The translations under genes were made by a program, and so were the position numbers. From DATEOR01 sp035273885 (GTDB lineage: Bacteria; Actinomycetota; Thermoleophilia; Gaiellales; Gaiellaceae), in the NCBI GenBank assembly GCA_035273885.1, contig DATEOR010000042.1, positions 1 to 37,468 on the forward strand: DNA of 37,468 nt, in the 5' to 3' direction. This document shows, in pieces, positions 31,389 to 37,468 of the stretch. The first letter of the stretch is position 1. Each line of letters opens with the position of its first letter. Below the pieces are notes generated by a model that saw nothing but the letters and a program-made list of their open reading frames with translations, had not been told where the DNA came from and did not search any database.

Positions 31389-32141
31389 CTACGCGGTCGA
31401 AACGACGTGCAGACCGTCGGCCTTGACGACGGCGATGGCCGGGTTGCCGGGCATGTTGCGGATCCGCTCGCCGTTCACGGTGGCCTTCAGGTAGACGGGC
31501 GCGCCGAGCTGCATCCAGAGGCGCTTGTCGTCCACGAATCGCTGCGTCTGCCCGGCTTGCAGGGTGCCCTCGTAGAGAAGCTTGCCCGTCGCCGACTTGG
31601 AGCGGACCTGCAGCCAGCAGTCGCCGCCTTCAGCGTACAGAACGAGCCTCGTCTTCTTCGAGCTCGACGGAGGCGGCGTCGTGTCCTTCTGCCGGGTCGA
31701 CGTGCCGGTCGAGCCCTCGGGCGTGGTCACGGCCGGCGGTATTCCCGTCGACGGCTCGGGCCCCGTCGAGCCGAACTTCCAGGCGACCACGACGAGGATC
31801 GTCACCGCGATGATCCCCGCGAGGGCGACGATGACGAAGTTCGACTCCACCGCCCGCGAGCGTGAGGGCTGCCTCTTCGGCTGTGTCGGCGCCAGCGGCT
31901 CCTCCTCCCTCGTGAAACGGGAGTTGAACTCGTCCACGTAGAGCTGGCCGTCGAGGCCGAGGTACTCCGAGTAGGTGCGCAGGAAGCCCTTGACGTATGT
32001 CTCGCCGGGCAGGACCTCGAAGCGCTCTTCCTCGAGCGCCCGCAAGTATTTCGCACGGATCTTGGTATCCGCCTCTACTCGGGGGAGCTCGTAACCTTGG
32101 CGCAGCCGAGCTTCACGCAGGCTGTTGCCGATCTCGAACAC
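31389..32141 (-). CDS. rodZ: RodZ-like helix-turn-helix membrane protein with DUF4115
   Basis: 250 residues. An N-terminal HTH_25 domain (about 3-70, with GNSLREARLRQGYEL and LPGETYVKGFLRTYSEYLGL), a basic linker, one membrane helix (about 103-122), a Pro/Thr/Ser-rich periplasmic-side linker, and a C-terminal DUF4115 beta domain (about 165-245, with CWLQVRS and LGAPVYLKATVNG). In other bacteria this architecture links MreB filaments to cell-shape control; in actinobacteria it often precedes cinA-recA. No mreB is seen in this window, so the shape role is inferred. Confidence 0.9.
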   Translation of the reverse strand: MFEIGNSLREARLRQGYELPRVEADTKIRAKYLRALEEERFEVLPGETYVKGFLRTYSEYLGLDGQLYVDEFNSRFTREEEPLAPTQPKRQPSRSRAVESNFVIVALAGIIAVTILVVVAWKFGSTGPEPSTGIPPAVTTPEGSTGTSTRQKDTTPPPSSSKKTRLVLYAEGGDCWLQVRSKSATGKLLYEGTLQAGQTQRFVDDKRLWMQLGAPVYLKATVNGERIRNMPGNPAIAVVKADGLHVVSTA

Positions 32142-32160
32142 GGGAAACCGGGATTGTAGC

Positions 32161-32176
32161 GCCCGGGGCCCCGGGC
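32161..32176. terminator. GC-rich perfect palindrome between the small membrane protein and rodZ
   Basis: GCCCGGGGCCCCGGGC is a 16-base perfect palindrome lying just after the stop codon at 32178 (minus strand) and 19 bases upstream of rodZ. Without a loop or U-tract it would be a poor intrinsic terminator, but it could pause polymerase or lower read-through. Confidence 0.35.
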
Positions 32177-32177
32177 C

Positions 32178-32507
32178 CTAGCGTGAAGCCAGGGTGAGGA
32201 CCGCGAACACACCGAGGGCGAGGGCGCCTGTGATCGCGAGAAGGAGCGCAAATCCGCCCAGGATGCGTGCTGCGGCGGCCAGCCCCCGTCCCCCGCTGCG
32301 CCCCAGGGAGCGGTCGTACTCGAGTCGAGCGCGGCGCGCCATGCGAATCGCGAAGAACGCGAGCAGAAAGCCGATGGGGACCGCCGCGATTCCGCGGTAG
32401 AGGTTGACGTAGCTGGAGTAATGCGCGGCTGCCAGCGTCCCCCCGAGCACGGCGAGCGCCGCGAGGGCCAGGAGAAAGGCCCACACCGCCTTCGGGTTTC
32501 GGCTCAC
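32178..32507 (-). CDS. Small membrane protein coupled to the BMP transporter operon
   Basis: 109 residues from GTG 32507, which overlaps the upstream permease stop by 4 bases (GTGA). Three hydrophobic stretches (about 8-28, 38-55 and 80-105) suggest a small integral membrane protein, with a basic Arg-rich cytoplasmic loop (RMARRARLEYDRSLGRSGGRG). I do not recognise the family. Coupling to the transporter suggests co-expression, but a function cannot be assigned. Confidence 0.75.
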   Translation of the reverse strand: MSRNPKAVWAFLLALAALAVLGGTLAAAHYSSYVNLYRGIAAVPIGFLLAFFAIRMARRARLEYDRSLGRSGGRGLAAAARILGGFALLLAITGALALGVFAVLTLASR

Positions 32508-33712
32508 TGCTTGACGTACGGGCGGCCGACCGCGGCCGGGCCGCGTGAGCGTCCGACCACTCCGATCAGCGCGATGATCGTCAGCACGTACGGCAGGGTC
32601 TGGAGCAGGTTCGACGAGATGCCCGCCTCGTTTTGCAGGCGCTGCGCGAGCCCGCTCGAAAACCCGAAGAGGAGGCAGGCGGCGAAAGCCGGGAAGGGGC
32701 GCCACTTGCCGAAGATCACGGCGGCGAGCGCAATGAAGCCCCGGCCGACGGTCATGTTCTCGTTGAACGACCCGACGAATCCGATCGAGAGGTAGGCGCC
32801 GCCGAGAGCGGCGAGCATCCCCGATACGACGACGCAGGCGTAGCGGACCCCGTAGACCGAGATCCCGACGGTGTCGGCGGCCTTTGGATGCTCGCCCACG
32901 GAGCGGATCCGCAGGCCGATCGGGGTCTTGAAGAGCACGGCCCAGCTCAAGACCAGCAGGGCGAGCATGAGCCAAATCATCAGGCTCATCGACCCGATCA
33001 CGTCACCGATGAACGGGATCTTCTCGAGCCCGGGCACGGTGACGGTCGGAACGCGGGACACGTCGGAGGGAGTTCCCTCGGTCCCGTAGATGTACCGGAA
33101 CAGGTACCCGGTCACCCCCAGGGCCAGGAAGTTGATCGCCGTGCCGCTCACGATCTGGTCCGCGCGCAGGTGGATGGAGAAGAACGCGTGGATGAGGGCG
33201 AGCATGCCCCCGAAGACCATCGCCATGAGGATGCCGACGACCCACGAGCCGCTCCAGGCCGCCGCCCAGATGCCGAAGAAGGCGCCCGAGAGCATCATCC
33301 CCTCGAGCCCGATGTTGATCACTCCCGAGCGCTCGGAGAAGATGCCGCCCATCGCGGCGAAGGCGAGCGGCGTCGCAAAGCGCAGCGTCGCGGCGAAGAG
33401 GCCGGCGTTGACGACCGCGTCGAGGGAGTCGGTGTCCTTCGTCTGCGCCCAGAGCGCGGCAGCGGTCCCGCCGATCGCGACGGCAATCGCCCACCAGCCC
33501 AGCCGCTTCTCGTCCCGCGTGACAGCCCAGAGGCCGGCGGCGAGCCCGCAGATACCAAGCGCGATCGGCCCGCCTTCGAAGCGAACATCCCACGGCGGCA
33601 GCGCGAGCCAGAAGGCGAGCAGGCCGAGCCCGATGCCATACCACGCGATCGTCTTGGTCTCGCCGAGCCGGCGCAGCCAGCTTCGATCCTGGATCGCAGC
33701 CGCGACGGACAT
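32504..33712 (-). CDS. ABC transporter permease, BMP/nucleoside importer (NupQ-like)
   Basis: 402 residues with about 10 membrane segments. AMGGIFSERSGVINIGLEGMM is the hallmark of the second permease in basic-membrane-protein (purine nucleoside) importers, and the coupling-loop region GLRIRSVGEHPKAADTVGISV is typical. An N-terminal extension of about 100 residues with extra hydrophobic segments is longer than in many family members. The ATG overlaps the preceding permease stop by one base (TGATG). It works with the two proteins encoded upstream and the lipoprotein. Confidence 0.93.
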   Translation of the reverse strand: MSVAAAIQDRSWLRRLGETKTIAWYGIGLGLLAFWLALPPWDVRFEGGPIALGICGLAAGLWAVTRDEKRLGWWAIAVAIGGTAAALWAQTKDTDSLDAVVNAGLFAATLRFATPLAFAAMGGIFSERSGVINIGLEGMMLSGAFFGIWAAAWSGSWVVGILMAMVFGGMLALIHAFFSIHLRADQIVSGTAINFLALGVTGYLFRYIYGTEGTPSDVSRVPTVTVPGLEKIPFIGDVIGSMSLMIWLMLALLVLSWAVLFKTPIGLRIRSVGEHPKAADTVGISVYGVRYACVVVSGMLAALGGAYLSIGFVGSFNENMTVGRGFIALAAVIFGKWRPFPAFAACLLFGFSSGLAQRLQNEAGISSNLLQTLPYVLTIIALIGVVGRSRGPAAVGRPYVKQ

Positions 33713-34908
33713 CAGGACTCCTGCACCTTCACCCTCGGGGTCGGGTCGCCCCCGATGCCGATCTTCTTGCGCGCGTTCCACGCGTAGACGATGAGGAGCT
33801 CGGCGCCGACGAAGAGGATGATGAGCGCCTGGATCATCGTCGAGAGGTTCGTCGCGAGCTCCGGCGGGAAATCGGTGCCCGAGAGCTGTCTCGGCGACGT
33901 GCCGACCTGCAGCGCACCGAAGAGGAGCGCGGCGAAGAGGATCCCGACGGCCTTGTTCCGCCCGAGCAGCGCGACGGCGATTCCGATGAAGCCCACGAAG
34001 CTGACGTCGTAGTCGTTGATGGCCTGGTGGAACTTCCAGCCGAGGATGTCAACCGCGCCGGCGAGGCCCGCGAAGGCGCCCGCGATCCCCATGGCGAGGA
34101 TGTAGTTCTTCGAGACGTTGATGCCGCCGTAGCGAGCGGCCTCCGGGTTGAAGCCGACCGCGCGCACCTCATAGCCGAGCGTCGTCCTGTTCAGCAGGAA
34201 GTGGTAGACGACGAGCGCGAAAAGCGCGATGAAGATACCGGCGTGGAGTGGCTGCAGCGCCCCCCAGATCGGCCAGATCTTTGCCGAGTCCGCGACGTCG
34301 TAGGACCGCGGTACGTCGGGCTCGCTCCCCTGCATCCAGCCGCCGAGCTCGACGAGATACTTGCCCACCCAGAGCGCGATCCAGTTGAGCATGATCGTCG
34401 AGATCACCTCGTGCGCCCCGACCGCGGCCTTCAGGAAGCCCGCGATCCCGGCCCAGACCGCGCCACCCAGGATGGCGCCGATGCAGCACACGAGGATGTG
34501 GAGCGGGCGCGGCATTCCGGCCAAGGCGTGACCGAGGTAGAGCGCGGTCAGGAGACCGACGAAGTACTGGCCCTGGCCGCCGATGTTGAACATCCCGCAG
34601 CGGAACGCGAACGCCACGGCCAGCGCGGTGAGGATGAGCGGGGTCGTGATGATGAGCGTCTGCTGGAGGTCGAGCGCAGCGCTGAAGCGCTCGTCTCCCT
34701 GCACCCACGGGAAGAACCAGTTGAGGCCGGTGCCCGAGAAGATCGCCTTATAGGCGGCGAACGGATCGTGCCCGGTCGCGACGACGACGAGGCCCCCAAC
34801 GAAGAATGCGAGGACGGCTGCCGCAAGTGCCGTGAAGAAGCCTCCGAGCCCCGAGTACCAGCGGCTGACGACCTCGTAGCCGGAGTCGTTGCCCCCGCCC
34901 TCGCTCAC
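33712..34908 (-). CDS. ABC transporter permease, BMP/nucleoside importer (NupP-like)
   Basis: 398 residues. After a first membrane helix comes a DPFAAYKAIFSG extracellular segment. FRCGMFNIGGQGQYFVG matches the family motif for the first permease, and GAHEVISTIMLNWIALW and GYEVRAVGFNPEAARYGGI (coupling loop) are characteristic. About 8-10 helices in all. GTG 34908 overlaps the ATPase stop (GTGA). Predicted partner of the next permease in a heterodimeric channel. Confidence 0.93.
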   Translation of the reverse strand: MSEGGGNDSGYEVVSRWYSGLGGFFTALAAAVLAFFVGGLVVVATGHDPFAAYKAIFSGTGLNWFFPWVQGDERFSAALDLQQTLIITTPLILTALAVAFAFRCGMFNIGGQGQYFVGLLTALYLGHALAGMPRPLHILVCCIGAILGGAVWAGIAGFLKAAVGAHEVISTIMLNWIALWVGKYLVELGGWMQGSEPDVPRSYDVADSAKIWPIWGALQPLHAGIFIALFALVVYHFLLNRTTLGYEVRAVGFNPEAARYGGINVSKNYILAMGIAGAFAGLAGAVDILGWKFHQAINDYDVSFVGFIGIAVALLGRNKAVGILFAALLFGALQVGTSPRQLSGTDFPPELATNLSTMIQALIILFVGAELLIVYAWNARKKIGIGGDPTPRVKVQES

Positions 34909-36431
34909 GCCGCGGTCGCCTCCTTCTTGCCGCCGAGCATGGCGAGCCCGATCTCCTCTTCGGACACGTCCGGGTCGTACTGGGCGACGATCTGCCCCTC
35001 GTAGATGACGAGGATCCGGTCGGAAAGGGAAAGGATCTCGTCGAGCTCGAAGGAGACGAGCAGGATGGCGCGCCCCTCGTCCCGCTCTTCCACGAGCCGC
35101 CGGTGCACGAACTCGATCGCGCCGACGTCAAGGCCGCGGGTTGGCTGCGCCGCGACCAGAACGCTCGGGTCGCGCGAGACCTCGCGCGCGACGATCACCT
35201 TCTGCTGATTCCCGCCTGAGAGCGCACCGGCTCTCGTCTCTGGGCCGCCTCCACGCACGTCGAACTCCTTCAGGAGCGTGCGGGCGCGCGCGATCAGCCG
35301 CTTCGGGAAGAGCCAGCCGTGCTTCGAGTCCGGCTCCTCCCTGTAGTCGTGCAGTGCGATGTTCTCGGCGAGTGAGAAGTCGAGCACGAGGCCGCGGACC
35401 TGCCGGTCCTCGGGGATGTGCCCCACGCCCGCGTCGAGCGCCTCCCGGGGCGACTCGCGCGTGATGTCCCGGCCGGCCACCACGATCCGGCCGGTTCTCG
35501 AACGGCGCAGGCCCGTGATCGCGTCGATCAGCTCCGATTGTCCATTGCCGTCGACGCCCGCGATCCCGACGATCTCGCCGGCCCGTACCTCGAAGGAAAG
35601 CCCGCGGACGCATTCGAGCCCGCGGTCGTCGTCCACGCGCAGGTCCTCGACGGTCAGGAGCGGGTCGCCCGGCTCGGCCTTCGCCTTGTCGACCCGGAGG
35701 ATGACCTCGCGGCCGACCATGAGGCGTGCGAGGCCTTCCTCGGTCGCACCCTCCCTCGGCACGGTGTCGATGGTCTTGCCGCGCCGGAGGACGGTGATAC
35801 GGTCCGCGATCTCGAGGACCTCGTTCAGCTTGTGGGTGATGAAGACGATGGATTTCCCCTCGGCCTTGAGCGAGTTGATGATCTCGAAGAGCTCGCTCGA
35901 CTCCTGCGGCGTGAGGACCGCGGTCGGCTCGTCGAGGATGAGGATCTCGGCGCCGCGGTAGAGCGCCTTCAAGATCTCGACCCGCTGCTGCATGCCGACG
36001 CTGATCGACTCGATGCGGGCATGCGGCCGGACGGCGAGGCCGAAGCGCTCGGAGAGCTCGCGTACGCGCTTCTCCGCCGCGCCCTCGTCCAGGAACGGGC
36101 CCTTCGTCGGCTCCGCGGCGAGAACGATGTTCTCCGCCACGGTCATCACCGGGATGAGCATGAAGTGCTGGTGCACCATGCCGATGCCCGCGTCGATCGC
36201 CTCGCGCGGCGAGTTGATGCGAAGCGGCTTGCCGTTCAGCCGAAACTCGCCCTCGTCCGGGTGGTAGAGCCCATAGAGGATGTTCATCAGCGTCGACTTG
36301 CCGGCGCCGTTCTCGCCGAGGAGCGCGTGCACCTCGCCCTTGCGCAGGTCGAAGTCGACGCCGTCGTTCGCAACCACTCCAGGGAACCGCTTCGTGATCC
36401 CCTTGAGCTCGAGAAGGGGCGCATCCGCCAT
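34905..36431 (-). CDS. Double-domain ABC ATPase of BMP/nucleoside importer (NupO/RbsA-like)
   Basis: 508 residues, two ABC domains. Domain 1 (about 5-240): Walker A GENGAGKST (39-47), signature ISVGMQQRVEI, Walker B ILILDEPTAVL. Domain 2 (about 255-500): a degenerate P-loop GVDGNGQSEL, signature LSGGNQQKVIVARE, and Walker B VLVAAQPTRGLD, where Gln replaces the catalytic Glu. This asymmetry, with one active and one degenerate site, is usual for RbsA-like ATPases. The ATG lies 14 bases downstream of a strong stem-loop, and no clear Shine-Dalgarno is visible between them. Confidence 0.95.
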   Translation of the reverse strand: MADAPLLELKGITKRFPGVVANDGVDFDLRKGEVHALLGENGAGKSTLMNILYGLYHPDEGEFRLNGKPLRINSPREAIDAGIGMVHQHFMLIPVMTVAENIVLAAEPTKGPFLDEGAAEKRVRELSERFGLAVRPHARIESISVGMQQRVEILKALYRGAEILILDEPTAVLTPQESSELFEIINSLKAEGKSIVFITHKLNEVLEIADRITVLRRGKTIDTVPREGATEEGLARLMVGREVILRVDKAKAEPGDPLLTVEDLRVDDDRGLECVRGLSFEVRAGEIVGIAGVDGNGQSELIDAITGLRRSRTGRIVVAGRDITRESPREALDAGVGHIPEDRQVRGLVLDFSLAENIALHDYREEPDSKHGWLFPKRLIARARTLLKEFDVRGGGPETRAGALSGGNQQKVIVAREVSRDPSVLVAAQPTRGLDVGAIEFVHRRLVEERDEGRAILLVSFELDEILSLSDRILVIYEGQIVAQYDPDVSEEEIGLAMLGGKKEATAA

Positions 36432-36444
36432 GGGCGTGGGAAGT

Positions 36445-36473
36445 GTAAGGGGCGGGACGAGCCCGCCCCTTAC
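36445..36473 (-). promoter_or_regulatory. Strong stem-loop between lipoprotein and ATPase genes
   Basis: Perfect 12-bp inverted repeat GTAAGGGGCGGG / CCCGCCCCTTAC with a 5-base loop. No U-tract follows on the minus strand, so it is better read as an mRNA-stabilising or partial-termination element. Such elements are common after binding-protein genes, where they raise binding-protein levels relative to the membrane components. Confidence 0.8.
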
Positions 36474-36483
36474 GGAACGTTCC

Positions 36484-37468
36484 TTATCCGACCGTGTCCG
36501 GGATGTCGATCTCCCCGTTCAGGATCTTCTGATTGTACTCCTCGACGGTGTCGAGGACATCCTGCGGGACCTCCGAGCTGACCTTGCCGAGCCCGACGCC
36601 GTCCTCTGCGAGGCCGAACGTCGTCACTCCGCCGCCCGTGAAGGTGCCGTTCTGGACCGATTCGATCGTCTTGAAGACGGCCACGTCGACGCGCTTCACG
36701 GCGCTCGTGAGGATGTGATCACCGAGGAACGCCTGGTCGGCGTCCACGCCGATACCCCAGACGCTCTCCTGCTTCGCCGCGTCCAGTGCGCCGAGGCCGC
36801 AGCCGCCGGCAACCTGGAAGACGACGTCGGAGCCCTTGGAGATCTGGTCGAGCGCGATCTCCTTGCACTTCGCCTGGTCGACGAAGTCGTCGGAGTACGA
36901 GCCCGAGACCTTGATGTCCGGGTTGGCGTCCTTCGCGCAGAACTCGTAGCCGGCGATGAAGCGATCGACGGGCGGGATCTTCTGGCCGCCGACCCACGTG
37001 ATCGTGCCGGTCTTCGAGGTGAGCGCGCCCACGACGCCGACGAGACAACCCGCCTCCTGCTCCTTGAAGAGGAGGCCCTGTGCATTCGGGATCGCAGGAT
37101 CGAATGCCGAGTCCACGATCGCGAAGTTCGAGTCCGGGAACGCCTTCGCCGCCTGTGCCGTGGCATCCGTCATGAGGAAGCCGACCGACACGACGAGGTT
37201 CGTCCCCTTCTGGCCGAACTCGGACAGGTTCGGGATGTAGTCGGCATCGGACTTGGATTCGAGGACGTCACCCTGGACGCCCAGCTGGCTCTTGGCGTTC
37301 TCGAGCCCCTGGTTGGCCAGCGAGTTGAAGCCGCGGTCGTTCAGACCGCCGATGTCGGTCACGAGCCCGGCGGAGACCGCCTCACCGCCAGTCGTCTCAC
37401 TCGGTGTGCTCGAGCCCGCACCGCTCGTGTCGCCCTCGTCTCCGCCACCACAGCCGGCCGCCGCAATC
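36484..37468 (-). CDS. BMP-family substrate-binding lipoprotein, 5' end beyond the window
   Basis: Binding protein of the importer encoded downstream; characterised BMP-family relatives bind purine nucleosides. At least 328 residues are visible; the coding frame is still open at 37467. Near the edge, AAAGCGGG is the end of a lipobox (AAGC), so only part of the signal peptide is missing. A low-complexity Gly/Ser/Thr/Glu linker leads into the BMP domain: VTDIGGLNDRGFN, VSVGFLMTDA, TWVGGQKIPPVDRF and VFQVAGGCGLGALDAA. It is 52 bases upstream of the ATPase with the stem-loop between. Confidence 0.93.
   Translation of the reverse strand, partial: IAAAGCGGGDEGDTSGAGSSTPSETTGGEAVSAGLVTDIGGLNDRGFNSLANQGLENAKSQLGVQGDVLESKSDADYIPNLSEFGQKGTNLVVSVGFLMTDATAQAAKAFPDSNFAIVDSAFDPAIPNAQGLLFKEQEAGCLVGVVGALTSKTGTITWVGGQKIPPVDRFIAGYEFCAKDANPDIKVSGSYSDDFVDQAKCKEIALDQISKGSDVVFQVAGGCGLGALDAAKQESVWGIGVDADQAFLGDHILTSAVKRVDVAVFKTIESVQNGTFTGGGVTTFGLAEDGVGLGKVSSEVPQDVLDTVEEYNQKILNGEIDIPDTVG

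Noticed and set aside
32178..32975. 265-codon frame for the small membrane protein
   Set aside because: The upstream part overlaps the permease gene out of frame and lacks membrane character; GTG 32507 fits the operon junction.
1..37468. tRNA, rRNA, insertion sequence or prophage
   Set aside because: No cloverleaf, rRNA-like sequence, transposase, integrase or phage gene was recognised on either strand by reading.

Overview
The window is a high-GC stretch of bacterial chromosome with dense, mostly minus-strand gene packing, frequent ATGA/GTGA/TGATG stop-start overlaps and many GTG or TTG starts. The gene set (a SigA/RpoD-type sigma factor, MurT-GatD, LL-diaminopimelate aminotransferase DapL, CGNR-type regulator, actinobacterial-style class III cyclase with a Cys-rich N-terminus, RodZ-CinA-ThpR-RecA-RecX) points to an actinobacterium. 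My best guess is the class Thermoleophilia (Gaiellales or Solirubrobacterales relatives), but this is an inference from gene content. I see no tRNA, rRNA, CRISPR array, transposase or prophage, and no gene-free stretch longer than about 210 bases.

Layout. 147-2610: principal-type sigma factor divergent from a stand-alone class II glutamine amidotransferase, whose 3' end overlaps an antisense gene made of homing-endonuclease-associated repeats. 2658-5405: a large c-di-GMP protein (GGDEF plus HD-GYP) with two related membrane domains. 5603-11297: three tandem paralogous secreted S8 proteases, each with an N-terminal doublet of SALWGK motifs before the signal-peptide core and a C-terminal array of xxASW pentapeptides. 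A related hairpin leader lies upstream of these genes and, in weaker form, upstream of the c-di-GMP gene. 11455-13568: MurT-GatD, which amidates D-Glu of lipid II, divergent from the protease cluster. 13565-16001: CGNR regulator, an orphan DppC-type permease, and a class III adenylate cyclase.

15974-22465 (minus): a housekeeping run miaB-miaA-dapF-dapL-hflX-dut-nudix. DapF retains its substrate-binding motifs but has Ser in place of both catalytic Cys. 22558-26109 (plus): a very large secreted ExeM/NucH-type nuclease with lamin-tail, PKD and PxKF-like domains. 26110-27648: RNase Y. 27860-32141: rodZ-cinA-thpR-recA-recX. 32178-37468: a BMP-family nucleoside-type ABC importer (lipoprotein, double ATPase, two permeases) plus a small membrane protein; the lipoprotein gene is cut by the window end.

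The most unusual part is 5.4-11.4 kb: a repeat-bearing surface protease family that may be co-regulated with a c-di-GMP enzyme and is divergently arranged with peptidoglycan amidation genes. The second is the Ser/Ser DapF. Together with MurT-GatD, DapL and RodZ, the window is rich in cell-envelope functions.
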